Of a DNA stretch of 64,000 nucleotides, positions 34,728 to 44,970 are shown in pieces (the stretch's first letter is position 1; every line of letters starts with the position of its first letter). Source of the stretch: RPQJ01 sp963793675 (lineage in GTDB: Bacteria; Pseudomonadota; Gammaproteobacteria; Steroidobacterales; Steroidobacteraceae); NCBI GenBank assembly GCA_963793675.1, contig CAWCBA010000010.1, forward strand, positions 496,001 to 560,000. Direction: 5' to 3'. The notes beneath the pieces are model-generated. The model was not told where the DNA came from, did no database searches, and saw nothing but the letters and a program-made list of their open reading frames with translations. Made by a program: the position numbers and the translations under genes.

Positions 34728-36692
34728 TCAGGGCCGCAGGGAGTTAACGGCGTGCTTGAGGCGCTGCAGGTCGTCCGCGCGGGGCGCGGGTCCGTACCGC
34801 AGCGCGGCGTAGAGTTTCCGGACGTCGGCCAGCTGCCGCGCCAGGTCGGGACAGTCACGTTCCGCGCGCTCGATGAACGCGACGGGACCTTCGGCGGGGC
34901 CGGGTGCCAGCCCGCGCTTGCGCAGACGCGCGACGACGACATCGTGCAGGCGGCCGGGCCAGTCCCGCGGGGGCGGCCGGTAACGCCAGGCGAGGTAAGC
35001 CGACAGCGCGACGAAGAAGGCGGCGAGGCTGCCGGCCAGTCCAAGGCCGAGCGCGCGCCAGTCGGGGTCGTCGACGCCGAGCCGATCGAGCAGGTCGAAC
35101 TGCGACTGCGCGTCGAAACGCACGACGCGCTGGTTCCAGAAATCGTTGACCGCGTCCCACCCCATTTCGAGCTGCAGCCAGGCAGTGCTCGCGTCGCGCA
35201 GCCGGCCGGGGACCGGTTCGTCCTCGGCGACCGCATCGATGAGGCCACCCCGGATGCGTTCGGGCGCCACGGCGGCGGTGGGGTCGACCCTCATCCAGCC
35301 GCGGCCTTCGATCCAGACCTCGGACCATGCGTGCGCGTCCGACTGCCGCACGATCAGGTAACCGCCGAACGGATTGAACTCGCCGCCCTGGTATCCGGTG
35401 ACGACGCGCGCCGGCACTCCGGCCGCACGCATCACGACCGTGAAGGCCGAGGCGTAGTGCTCGCAGAAGCCCTGGCGCGTCGTGAACAGGAATTCGTCGA
35501 CCGCGTTGTCGGCCAGCCGCGGCGGCTGCATCGTGTATTCAAACGGCTGCTGGCGGAACATGGTCAGCAGCTCCTGCACGATGGCGCGGGGATTGCCGGC
35601 GTGTCGAACGGCCAGGTCTCGTCCGAGCGCAACGCTGCGGGCATTGGTGCCATCGCGCGGCAGCGCGAGGTCCTTGCGTCGCATCGATTCCGCCAGCGAC
35701 AGGCCGGCCGTGTAGCCCAGGTGCGAAGTCAGCTGAAAGGCAGCTACGCTGTTGATGGGGCGCGCCGAAAGCAGCGTCAGGTCGTACGACTGCGTCACTT
35801 CGCGCTGCGGCCATTCCGAGGGCAGGTCGAGCGCCAGCACCCAGCGCCGCGCGTGCGGTTGCAGCGTGATCTGGTAGCGGATGGCGGGTCCGCGGAACGT
35901 GACCTGCGGCTGCGGGAACGACTGCGCGCTTGGCCGCCGCCAGCTGCGCCCGTCGAATTCGTGCAGCACGGGACCGCGCCAGTAACGCTGTTCAGGCGGT
36001 GGCGTGTCGCCGGAGAACCGGGCGCGGAAGGCGACCTCGCCGGAGGCGCTCAGGTCCGAGACGTCGCCCGGTGTCATCTCGTCATCCAGTCCCGTCCTGG
36101 CTTCGCTGTGCGAATCGATGCCCCAGAACGGCCCGGGCAGCCGCGGAAAGAGCAGGAACATCAGGGCCGCGAGCGGCGCTGCCTGCAGTAACAGCCGCAG
36201 GGTGCTGCGCACGATGTGGCGCGCCGGCGCCTGTGCCGAGGATGCGTGCACGCGCATGAGGGCGACAGCCGTCAGGAACGCGCTGCCGAGCAGCCAGGGC
36301 AGTTGCGACAGCGACTGGTCCCGCAGCAGTGCGGCGTAGAGCAGGAACCAGCTGATGAAGACGATGACGGTGAGGTCGCGGGACGTGCGCGTCTCGAGCA
36401 GCTTCGCGGCCGCCATCAGCACGAGGAAAGCCGTGCCGGCCTCGATGCCGTTCAGCGTGCGGTACGTGCCGAAAATCGCGACGGTGAACAACAGCACGAC
36501 GACGACGCGAAGCGGGAGCGGCGCCAGCCGCCAGCCGCGCAGGTCGGCCGTCCAGCGCCAGCCGCAGACGGCGAGCAGCAGCAGCGTGACCCAGGCCGGC
36601 AGGTGCGGCACGTGCGGTCCCACGGCGGCAGCGAGTGCCGCCAGCACCCAGTCCAGTCCACGGATCCGCGACGGCGCGTTGGGTTCACGCAC
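34728..36692 (-). CDS. TgpA-like DUF3488/transglutaminase-like membrane protein
   Basis: About seven N-terminal membrane helices (residues 1-190, DUF3488) are followed by a periplasmic transglutaminase-like domain. The catalytic triad is visible: Cys in TRQGFCEHYASAF, His in SDAHAWSEVWI, Asp in GWMRVDPT. A further helix near residue 560 precedes a C-terminal cytoplasmic DUF4129-like part. Length 654 residues matches P. aeruginosa TgpA (668), which is needed for viability there. It overlaps the DUF58 gene by 8 bases in a moxR-DUF58-tgpA operon. Confidence 0.93.
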   Translation of the reverse strand: MREPNAPSRIRGLDWVLAALAAAVGPHVPHLPAWVTLLLLAVCGWRWTADLRGWRLAPLPLRVVVVLLFTVAIFGTYRTLNGIEAGTAFLVLMAAAKLLETRTSRDLTVIVFISWFLLYAALLRDQSLSQLPWLLGSAFLTAVALMRVHASSAQAPARHIVRSTLRLLLQAAPLAALMFLLFPRLPGPFWGIDSHSEARTGLDDEMTPGDVSDLSASGEVAFRARFSGDTPPPEQRYWRGPVLHEFDGRSWRRPSAQSFPQPQVTFRGPAIRYQITLQPHARRWVLALDLPSEWPQREVTQSYDLTLLSARPINSVAAFQLTSHLGYTAGLSLAESMRRKDLALPRDGTNARSVALGRDLAVRHAGNPRAIVQELLTMFRQQPFEYTMQPPRLADNAVDEFLFTTRQGFCEHYASAFTVVMRAAGVPARVVTGYQGGEFNPFGGYLIVRQSDAHAWSEVWIEGRGWMRVDPTAAVAPERIRGGLIDAVAEDEPVPGRLRDASTAWLQLEMGWDAVNDFWNQRVVRFDAQSQFDLLDRLGVDDPDWRALGLGLAGSLAAFFVALSAYLAWRYRPPPRDWPGRLHDVVVARLRKRGLAPGPAEGPVAFIERAERDCPDLARQLADVRKLYAALRYGPAPRADDLQRLKHAVNSLRP

Positions 36693-37680
36693 GCGCAGTC
36701 TCCGGCGCCTCGAACAGCGCCAGCGCGTTCAGGCAACGTTCGCGGTGAGCCGGTCCCACGTTGGTTTCGATGGACGTGCCGGGAAGGCGCAGGGCGTAGG
36801 CTTCGCCACGGTCATGGGCGTCGAGCACCCAGCGGCAGAGTTGCTCCAGCCGTGACTCCAGCGGGAGTCCCGCGAGGCTCTCGTAGTCGAAGACGTGCGA
36901 GACGACGTCGGTGCCGGCGAACTGCTTGGTGTACAGGCCCTGGCCGCGTGCATAGGCTTTCCACGCCACGCGGCGCAGCGAGTCGCCGGCCTGGAACGGC
37001 CGCAAGCCGGCAAAGTCTTCCGCACCGATAGCCCCTGATTGCGCACCTCCGGTATCCGTCGCCGTGAGCGGCGGCGGCATTGCGCGCGCTGCGGGCCTGG
37101 GCCAGGCGATCGCCGAATACGACGGATGCACGACGGCCCAGGCGCGGAACAGGCCGAAAGGGTGGCTGGTCGAAACGATGAAACGCTCGAGTGCGACGCG
37201 GCCGCGCTGCAGCGCGGGCAGGACCAGCGTGGCTTCGCTCGATCCCCGGGGCGGCAGGTCGGCCGTGACGTTGCCCGGTTCGTCCCTGGTGAGGCCGATC
37301 TCGAGAGCGGGTCGGGCGACGTTCGACGCATGCTCGAGCAGCAGGCGGAACCGGACATCGCTGCCCACGAATCCCGGTACCGCCTCGAGCAGGCGCAATC
37401 GCACCCCGGCCAGCGTGCCGTGCGCGTGATGCATGGTCACGAGGCCGAGACTCGCGAGCAGAAACGTGAGGCCGAGTCCCAGGCTGTTGTTGTAGTTCAT
37501 GCCGCCGAGCAGCATCGCGAAGATCATCGCGCCAAACGCGACGCCGAGCCGGGTGGGCAGGATGTAGATGCGCTGGCGACGCAGTTCGACGGGATCCGCG
37601 TCCGCACCCTGTCGGCGCCGGATCCACGCGCGTCCGCGCTGTTCGACGTGCGCCCGCAGGTCCCGCAGCTGCCGGCGCAT
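36685..37680 (-). CDS. DUF58 domain protein (MoxR-associated)
   Basis: Two membrane helices near residues 43-82 (LGVAFGAMIFAMLLGGMNY, LGLTFLLASLGLV) are followed by a beta-rich region. The DUF58 motif FAGLRPFQAGDSLRRVAWKAYARG is near residue 222, the von-Willebrand-like part of this family. It is the partner of the MoxR ATPase and the TgpA-like protein; the set is thought to act in envelope protein assembly. Its start is 5 bases past the moxR stop. Confidence 0.9.
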   Translation of the reverse strand: MRRQLRDLRAHVEQRGRAWIRRRQGADADPVELRRQRIYILPTRLGVAFGAMIFAMLLGGMNYNNSLGLGLTFLLASLGLVTMHHAHGTLAGVRLRLLEAVPGFVGSDVRFRLLLEHASNVARPALEIGLTRDEPGNVTADLPPRGSSEATLVLPALQRGRVALERFIVSTSHPFGLFRAWAVVHPSYSAIAWPRPAARAMPPPLTATDTGGAQSGAIGAEDFAGLRPFQAGDSLRRVAWKAYARGQGLYTKQFAGTDVVSHVFDYESLAGLPLESRLEQLCRWVLDAHDRGEAYALRLPGTSIETNVGPAHRERCLNALALFEAPETARA

Positions 37681-37685
37681 TGCGC

Positions 37686-38645
37686 TCAGGGAACGGCGAC
37701 GGCCGCCAGCACGTGTTGACCGATCTCGCCGGCGTTGCGGAAACGGGCGTCGTCACGTGCCGCGAGGCGATGGCCGACCACGGCGGGCAGCACGGCCTGC
37801 ACGTCTTCCGGCAGCACGCCTTCGTGACCGTGCATGAACGCCCATGCCTGCGCGGCCCGCAGCAGTGCGATTACGGCACGCGGCGAGAGTCCGGCCTCGA
37901 ACTCCGGAGCCTGCCTGGTGTAGCGCGCCACCGCCTGCACGTAATCGAGCAGCGCTGCGGACGCGTGCACCTTCGGCACGGCGCCCTGCAGGCGCAGCAG
38001 TTGCTGCGGGGTGATCGCAGTCGTGAGCTCGGTCAGCAGGTCGCGCCGGTCGCGACCGAGCAGCAATTGCCGCTCGAGCGATGCAGCCGGGTAGCCGAGT
38101 TCGATGCGCATCAGGAAGCGGTCAAGCTGCGACTCCGGCAACGGGTAGGTGCCGACCTGGTACGAGGGATTCTGCGTCGCGATGACGAAGAACGGTTCCG
38201 TGAGCGGGTAGGTCTGGCCGTCGGCCGTGACCTGGTGCTCCTCCATCGCCTCGAGCAGCGCGCTCTGCGCCTTGGGCGTTGCCCGGTTCACTTCGTCCGC
38301 CAGCACCAGCTGGGCAAAGACCGGTCCGCGATGGAAGCGGAACTGCCCGGTGTCGGCTTCGAAGACCGAGACGCCGATGATGTCCGCCGGGAGCAGGTCG
38401 CTGGTGAACTGGATGCGCTGGTACGAGAGGCCCAGCGAACGGGCGAGGGCGTGGGCCAGCGTGGTCTTGCCGACCCCCGGGATGTCCTCTATCAGCAGGT
38501 GTCCCCGTGCGAACAGGCACGCGAGGCACAGGCGGACCTGCGTTTCCTTGCCGAGGATGATCTCGTTGAGGCCCGCCACGGCCGCATCGATCAGCACGTT
38601 CAGCGGCGCCTCGGCGGTCGCGACCGGTTCGGTGGCGGTCGACAT
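37686..38645 (-). CDS. MoxR-family AAA+ ATPase
   Basis: AAA+ chaperone-like ATPase. Walker A is EDIPGVGKTTLAHALA near residue 55, Walker B VLADEVNRATPKAQSALLEA, sensor 1 FFVIATQNPSYQVGTYPLPE, and the arginine-finger region SQLDRFLMRI. The ATG at 38645 gives 319 residues; the longer frame upstream is valS antisense. It is the first gene of the moxR-DUF58-tgpA set and lies one base after valS. Confidence 0.94.
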   Translation of the reverse strand: MSTATEPVATAEAPLNVLIDAAVAGLNEIILGKETQVRLCLACLFARGHLLIEDIPGVGKTTLAHALARSLGLSYQRIQFTSDLLPADIIGVSVFEADTGQFRFHRGPVFAQLVLADEVNRATPKAQSALLEAMEEHQVTADGQTYPLTEPFFVIATQNPSYQVGTYPLPESQLDRFLMRIELGYPAASLERQLLLGRDRRDLLTELTTAITPQQLLRLQGAVPKVHASAALLDYVQAVARYTRQAPEFEAGLSPRAVIALLRAAQAWAFMHGHEGVLPEDVQAVLPAVVGHRLAARDDARFRNAGEIGQHVLAAVAVP

Positions 38646-38646
38646 G

Positions 38647-41438
38647 TCAGCCGCCCACCGGCGTTGCGAGCGCCGCCAGCCGCCGCATCTGCTCGCCCAG
38701 CTGCTCGAGCTGGCGCTCGAACTCTGCGATGCGTTCGCGTTCCTGCACGACGACGCTCTCCGGCGCATTGGCGACGAAGTTCGCGTTGGCAAGCTTGCCG
38801 GCGCACTTGTCGCGCTCCTGCTGCGTCCTGGCCTTGCGCTTCTCGAGCCGGGTGAGTTCGGCCGACACGTCGTCGACGAGGCGGTCGAACGGGGCGAGCA
38901 CGGTGCGTCCGGCACTGATCGCGATCGCGCACGGCGGCAGGCTGGCTTCCGACTGCACGAGCTCGATCGACTCGAGGTTCGCGATCTTGCGGATCGTCGC
39001 CGCAAGGGCGCGGATTGCTTCGGCGTCGCCGGCCTTGTCGCTGCGCACGTACACCGGTGTCGAGCGCGAATGCGGCACGTCGAGTTCGCCGCGGATCTGG
39101 CGGATGCCGAGCACCACGGCCTGCAGTGCCGCGATGTCGCGCTCGGCCATTGCATCGGGCACGAACTCGGCCGCCGACGGATAGGGTTGCAACATGATCG
39201 TGCCGTCCTTTCGCCCCGCGAGGGGCCCGACCTTCTGCCAGATCTCTTCGGTGATGAACGGCATCAGCGGGTGCAGCATGCGCAGCGTGCCTTCGAGCAC
39301 GTCGAGCAGCGTGCGGCGGGTGCCGCGCCGTGCCGCGGGATCCGCGTCGGCGGCCTGCAGCACGGGCTTCGAGAGCTCGAGGTACCAGTCGCAGAATTCG
39401 TACCAGACGAATTCGTACATCGCCTGCGAGGCCAGGTCGAAGCGGTAAGCCGCGAGGTTCGAGCGCACGCTCGCAACCGCGGCGCCGAGGCGGCCGCGGA
39501 TCCAGCGGTCCGCAACCGAGTACTCGCACGGGCCGCGCGCAATGTCTGCCGCATGCTCTTCGGTGTTCATGAGCACGTAGCGTGCGGCGTTCCAGAGCTT
39601 GTTGCAGAAGTTGCGGTAGCCTTCCACGCGGCCGAGGTCGAAGCGGATGTCGCGACCCATGGTCGCGAGCGCGGCGAAGGTGAAACGCAACGCATCCGTG
39701 CCGAAGGACGGAATGCCCTGCGGGAACTGCTTGCGCGTCGCCTTCTCGATCGCGTTCTTCATCTGCGGCTGCATCAGGCCGGTGGTGCGCTTGGCGACCA
39801 GCGTCTCCAGGTCGATGCCGTCGATGAGGTCGAGCGGGTCGATGATGTTGCCCTTCGACTTCGACATCTTGTTGCCGTGCTCGTCGCGGATGAGGCCGGT
39901 GATGTAGACCTCGCGGAAGGGCACCTCGCCCTGGAACTTGAGGCCCATCATGATCATCCGGGCGACCCAGAAGAAGATGATGTCGAAGCCGGTGACCAGC
40001 ACCGCGGTGGGGTAGAAGGCTGCGAGTTCCGGCGTCTGCCGCGGCCAGCCGAGCGTCGAGAACGGCCACAGCGCCGAGCTGAACCACGTGTCGAGCACGT
40101 CCTCGTCCTGCCGCAGCGCGACTGGCCGGCCATGCTGCCTGGTCGCCGCGGCCTGCGCCGCCGCTTCGCTGCGAGCGACGAAGATGTTGCCTTCCGCGTC
40201 GTACCACGCGGGAATTCGGTGGCCCCACCAGAGCTGGCGGCTGATGCACCAGTCCTGGATGTTGCGCATCCACTGGAAATAGGTCTTCGACCAGCTGTCG
40301 GGACGAAGCGGATGCGGCCATCCTCGACGGCCGCGATGGCCGGTGCGGCCAGCGGCGCGATGCGCACGTACCACTGGTCCGTGAGCCACGGCTCGAGCAC
40401 CGCGCCGCTGCGGTCGCCGCGCGGCACCGGCAGCGTGTGCGGATCGATCTTTTCGAGCAGCCCCGCCGCCTCGAGTTCCGCGACCACGCGCTGGCGGGCT
40501 TCGAACCGATCGAGTCCTCGATACCGCGCCGGCACTTCGTCGTTGAGGGTCGCGTCGGCCGTGAAGATATTGATCATCGGCAGCGAATGGCGCTTGCCGA
40601 TTTCGTAGTCGTTGAAGTCGTGTGCCGGCGTGATCTTGACGCAGCCGCTGCCGAACGCCGGGTCGCAGTAGTCGTCGGCGATGATCGGCACCAGGCGGCC
40701 GGTGAGCGGCAACCGGACCTGCCGGCCGACCAGGTGCTGGTAGCGCTCGTCGGCGGGGTTCACGGCGACGGCCGCGTCGCCGAGCATCGTTTCCGGACGC
40801 GTCGTCGCGACGATCATGTGGCCGCTGCCGTCCGCGAGCGGATAGCGCAGGTGCCACAGGCTGCCGGCTTCGGGCTCCGCGATCACTTCGAGGTCGGACA
40901 GCGCCGTGTGCAGCACCGGGTCCCAGTTCACGAGACGCTTGCCGCGATAGATCAGCCCGTCCTCGTGCAGGCGCACGAAGACCTCGAGCACGGCCTCGGA
41001 GAGCCCTTCGTCCATCGTGAAGCGGTCGCGCGACCAGTCGACCGAGTTGCCGAGCCGGCGCATCTGGCGCGAGATCGTGCCGCCCGATTCCTCCTTCCAC
41101 TCCCACACGCGCTCGACGAATTGCTCGCGGCCGAGGTCGTGCCGCGTCCTGCCGTCGGCGGCGAGCTGGCGCTCGACGACCATCTGCGTGGCGATGCCCG
41201 CGTGGTCGGTGCCCGGCTGCCAGAGGGTGCGATCGCCGTCCATGCGGTGCAGCCGCGTCAGCACGTCCATCAGCGTGTGCTGGAAGGCGTGCCCCATGTG
41301 CAGCGTGCCGGTGACGTTCGGCGGCGGGATGACGATGCAGTAGGGCGGGCCGTCACCGACGGGCGCAAACCAGCCGGCCGCTTCCCAGGCAGCGTAGATG
41401 CGGGATTCGATGTCTCGGGGGGAGTAGCTCTTGTCCAT
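38647..41438 (-). CDS. valS: Valyl-tRNA synthetase, frameshifted
   Basis: Class I synthetase for tRNA-Val with CP1 editing domain. HIGH is HMGH in VTGTLHMGHAFQH near residue 48, KMSKS is intact as GNKMSKSKGNIIDP, and a C-terminal coiled coil (LEKRKARTQQERDKCAGKLAN) is present. The first 375 residues read in one frame to RIRFVPTA, and the remainder (SWSKTYFQWMRNIQDWCISRQ) in another. Restoring one G near 40300 joins them as VPDSWSK. The gene is essential in bacteria and no second copy is visible, so this is almost certainly a consensus error. About 930 residues in full. Confidence 0.93.
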
Positions 41439-41493
41439 CGACGGCCTCGTGCGCGAACCGCCGATTATAGCGGCAGTCCTGCGGTCGACCGGC

Positions 41494-41781
41494 TCAGTTC
41501 GCGCGGCCCGGGCCCCGGAAATGCTCGGCGATGACCCGCGAGATCAGTTGCGGCAGCTCGGCCTTGAGCCGGTCCGAGACCTGTTCGAGCAACAGGGCTT
41601 CCATGTCACGCAGGGCGTTATGGACCAGTTCGTCCGCCTGCTCGTGCACCACGGCCGCCAGGTGCGCTTCGAGCTCGCCGAGGAACCGGCTGGTGTCGTC
41701 GATGAAGGCCGAGGCTGAACCGATGTTCGGTTCAATGATGTCCGTCAGGACCGGTATATCGTCGCTGGGCAGCTTGTTCAT
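41494..41781 (-). CDS. Conserved hypothetical protein between holC and valS
   Basis: A 95-residue, mostly helical acidic protein beginning MNKLPSDDIPVLTDIIEP and continuing with long amphipathic helices (ELEAHLAAVVHEQADELVHNAL, with KAELPQLISRVIAEHF at the end). No signal or membrane segment. Similar small proteins occur between holC and valS in other beta- and gammaproteobacteria. It lies 18 bases after holC and is probably cotranscribed. Function unknown. Confidence 0.75.
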   Translation of the reverse strand: MNKLPSDDIPVLTDIIEPNIGSASAFIDDTSRFLGELEAHLAAVVHEQADELVHNALRDMEALLLEQVSDRLKAELPQLISRVIAEHFRGPGRAN

Positions 41782-41799
41782 GGTGCAGCGGGGCCTCGC

Positions 41800-42238
41800 T
41801 CAGAGCGGGTGCGCCTCGGGCGCGCAGCCTGCGTCACGGTACGTTCGCCAGCGGTGGCGGCCCGCCTTCCTGGCGTCTTCGTCGCCGCCGACCACTTCGC
41901 AGATCCGAGCATAGGCGGAAAAGTCGGAGGGTGCATCGGGCGCGAGGTTGATCAGCACATCGCGGTGACTGGGGGGAAGGCTGGAGCTGCCCACCACTAC
42001 TGGAGTTGCGGCGACCACGTCCGGCTCGGCCGGCCAGGCGACGTGCGGCACGAAGCTGCGGTCGGAGAAGGTCCACAGCAGCTCGTCGAATTCCGCGGTT
42101 TCCGCGGCACTGGTCGTGCGGATCGGCCACCCGCAGGCCCTGGTCGCAGGCCTTCTCGGCGAGGCGACACGCGGTGACGAGGCGAGCCCGGCGGTTGGGG
42201 TCACCGAGCGTGTAGAAGTCGACTTTAGGCGCGCCCAC
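41800..42238 (-). CDS. holC: DNA polymerase III chi subunit, frameshifted
   Basis: Clamp-loader accessory subunit that links polymerase III to SSB. It begins at GTG 42238 with VDFYTLGDPNRRARLVTACR, a clear HolC N-terminus. The frame changes near 42125, and the rest (ETAEFDELLWTFSDRSFVPH, then INLAPDAPSDFSAYARICEVV) reads in another frame to 41800. One indel restores about 146 residues, normal for HolC. Its place between pepA and valS is the usual gammaproteobacterial order. Confidence 0.85.
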
Positions 42239-42256
42239 GGTGCGTGCGGCGCGGCA

Positions 42257-43742
42257 TCAGGCCCGACCGAGCAGGAAGTCCAGCAGCAGGGGCACCGGGC
42301 GTCCGGTGCTGCCCTTCTGCGAACCGGTGAGGTAGGCGGTGCCCGCGATGTCCAGGTGGGCCCAGCGCAGGCCGTCCGTGAACTTGGCGAGGAAGCACGC
42401 GGCCGTAATGGCGCCGCCGTCGCGACCGCAGGCATTGGCGAAGTCCGCGAAATTGCTCTTGAGCTGCTCGTGGTATTCCTCGGCCATCGGCATGTGCCAG
42501 CAGCGGTCTTCCGCGCGCAGGCCGGCTGCGGTGAGTTCGCCAGCGAGTTCGTCGTCGTTGCTCATGACGGCGCTCAGGTGCGCGCCGAGCGCGATCACGC
42601 AGGCGCCCGTCAGCGTCGCGATGTCGACGACCGCCGCCGGCTTGAAGCGGCGCGCGTAGGTGAGCGCATCGCACAGGATCAGGCGGCCTTCGGCGTCGGT
42701 GTTGATCACTTCGATGGTCTGGCCCGACATGCTGCGGACGATGTCACCGGGCTTGGTCGCGCGGCCGCTCGGCATGTTCTCGCAGGCCGGAACGATGCCG
42801 ACGACGTTGAGCTTGAGTCCCATCTCGGCCGCGGCCTTGATCGCGCCGAAGACGCTGGCAGCGCCGGTCATGTCGAACTTCATTTCGTCCATGCCCGGCG
42901 GCTGCTTCAGCGAGATGCCGCCGCTGTCGAAGGTGACGCCCTTGCCGACCAGCGCGACGGGCGCCTGACCGGCGCGACCGCCGTCGTAGCGCATGACGAT
43001 CAGCTTGGCCGGCTCGTCGGTGCCGTTGGTGACGGACAGGAACGAACCCATCTTGAGCCGCTTCAGGTCGCGTTCTTCGAGCACCTGCGTCCGCACTGAC
43101 TTGTACGACCGGGCGAGTTCCCTGGCCTGCTGCGCGAGGTAGCCCGGCGTGCAGACGTTGGCCGGGAGGTTGGCGAGATCGCGCGTCAGGGCGGAGCCCG
43201 CGGCAATCGCCTGGCCATGGTCGAGGCCGCGCTGCGTGGCCGACTTCTGGCCGGCTTCGGCGATGGCGATGCCGAACGACTTCAGCGCGGGTTCCGCGGG
43301 CTTGCGCGCGCTGCGGATCGCGGGAACGCGGTAGAGCGCGGCGCCCAGCGCTTCGGCGGCGAGGCGGGCGTCGTAATACGCGTCGGGCTCGGTGACCGAT
43401 TCCGCGAGGTAACTCACGGCGTCGCGGGCGCCGGTCTTGGCGATCGCGCCCAGCGCGGCAAGCAGCGCCTTGCGGTATTGCTTGCGGCCAAAGGCGCCCT
43501 TCTTGCCGAGTCCGACGACCAGGACGACGCTGGCAGGCGGCGCCGTCCGTATCGATCAGGCGCAGTTCGCCAGTCTTGCCATGCACGTCGCCGCGCTTGA
43601 TCAACCGGCCGAGGCGGCCTTCCAGTGCGGAATCGAGCGCTGCGGCCGCGCCCGTGAGCCCGCCGCTGCCCTCATGCAGGCCGACGATGGCGCAATCGGT
43701 CTTCTGGCGGTGGGGAGAGGCGGTGGCTACGAATAGGCGCAT
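42257..43742 (-). CDS. pepA: Leucyl aminopeptidase (cytosol aminopeptidase), frameshifted
   Basis: Hexameric M17 metallo-aminopeptidase; in E. coli PepA also binds DNA in Xer recombination. It starts at ATG 43742 (MRLFVATASPHRQKTDCAIV). The frame changes near 43540, and the catalytic domain is then continuous: VGKGVTFDSGGISLK, KFDMTGAASVFGAI, the M17 signature NTDAEGRL, and GAHLSAVMSND. Assembled, about 494 residues. Divergent from lptF across 115 bases. Confidence 0.92.
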
Positions 43743-43802
43743 CGGTCAGTCCTTTATCCTTGAGGCCATCGGCGCGGGTCGACTTTGTACCCGGCGGCCG
43801 GT

Positions 43803-43826
43803 TCGCCCGTTAAACTGAACGGGCGA
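43803..43826 (+). other. Hairpin in the pepA-lptF divergent region
   Basis: TCGCCCGTT and AACGGGCGA form a perfect 9-bp stem with a 6-base AT-rich loop (AAACTG). It lies 32 bases before the lptF TTG start, so it could be an operator or part of the lptF leader. No function is known to me. Confidence 0.5.
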
Positions 43827-43857
43827 GTTTACCGATTCCCGCCGAGGCCCGCGAACT

Positions 43858-44970
43858 TTGCTCAGTCGCCTGGACCGCTATCTACTGCGCGAAGTGACCG
43901 TGACCTTCGTCGCGGTCACCGGCGTGCTGTTGATCGTGCTGCTTTCCAACCAGTTCGCGCGGGTGCTCGGGCAGGCGGCAGCGAACGGCTTTCCCGCCAG
44001 CATCGTGCTGACACTGATCGGCCTCACCACGCTGCAGCAGCTGACGGTGCTGGTGCCGATCGGCCTGTTCCTCGGGATCGTGCTGGCGCTCGGCCGCCTG
44101 TACCACGAGAGCGAAATGACGGCGATGACGGCCTGTGGCGTCGGGCCGTTGCGGATTTACCGGCCGATTGCCCTGCTGGCGGTGGTCATGGTGGCCCTGC
44201 TCGCGGTGCTGTCCTACCGCATCGTGCCGGCGGCCTGGATCAAATCGAACGATCTTCGTCTCGAGGCGACGCGCGCTGCGCAGTTCGGCGCGCTCGAACC
44301 CGGGCGCTTCCGCAGTTTCGCCGGCGGCGACGCCGTGTTCTACGCCGAGCGCGTCGAGAAGTCGGGCGAGCTGTACGGCGTGTTCGTGCAGCGCAGTGTC
44401 GGCGACAAGATCGAGATTGCAATGGCCGAAAGGGCGGTACAGCGCGGCGCGGGTCAGCCCGAGCAGTTGTTCATCCTGTACGACGGGCGCCGTTACGAGG
44501 GCGTGCCCGGCATGCCGAACTGGCGCATCGTGGAGTTCCGCGAGCACGGGATTCCGGTGCGCCTGCCCGAGGCGAAGGCGGGCAAGAGCAAGATCGAGAT
44601 GATGAGCACGGCGACGCTGATGGCGTCGGACGATCCGAAGGATCGCGCCGAGTTCGCGTGGCGCACGGCAGTACCCGTCATGGCGTTCGTGCTGATGGTG
44701 CTCGCGGTGCCGCTCGCGCGCCTGCGCCCGCGCCAGGGGCGGTTCGCGCGCGTCGGCTACGCGGTGCTCGCGTACTTCCTGTACTCGAACCTGCTGGCGG
44801 CGGTGCGCGTCTGGATCCAGAAGGATGCGGCGGGCGGGCAACTCGGCCTGTGGTGGGTCCATCTCGTGCCGCTCGCGCTCGCTGCGTGGCTGCTCTGGAG
44901 TGAACTCCACCCCGGCAAGCCGTGGCGCAGCCAGAAGCGGCGGCGCCAGGCGAAGGTCACGCCGGCATGA
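43858..44970 (+). CDS. lptF: LPS export ABC transporter permease LptF
   Basis: Inner-membrane component of the LptB2FG transporter that extracts LPS. Six membrane spans, three on each side of a periplasmic jellyroll (about residues 120-260). The N-terminus (LSRLDRYLLREVTVTFVAVTGVLLIVLLSNQ) and the segment LGRLYHESEMTAMTACGVG are family hallmarks. The start is TTG 43858, the only start codon in front of the first helix. Length 370 residues. The stop overlaps lptG. Confidence 0.95.
   Translation: MLSRLDRYLLREVTVTFVAVTGVLLIVLLSNQFARVLGQAAANGFPASIVLTLIGLTTLQQLTVLVPIGLFLGIVLALGRLYHESEMTAMTACGVGPLRIYRPIALLAVVMVALLAVLSYRIVPAAWIKSNDLRLEATRAAQFGALEPGRFRSFAGGDAVFYAERVEKSGELYGVFVQRSVGDKIEIAMAERAVQRGAGQPEQLFILYDGRRYEGVPGMPNWRIVEFREHGIPVRLPEAKAGKSKIEMMSTATLMASDDPKDRAEFAWRTAVPVMAFVLMVLAVPLARLRPRQGRFARVGYAVLAYFLYSNLLAAVRVWIQKDAAGGQLGLWWVHLVPLALAAWLLWSELHPGKPWRSQKRRRQAKVTPA

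Noticed and set aside
38647..41438. Programmed ribosomal frameshifting in valS and other broken genes
   Set aside because: Break sites share no slippery heptamer or downstream structure, and they occur in many unrelated genes. Sequence error explains them better.
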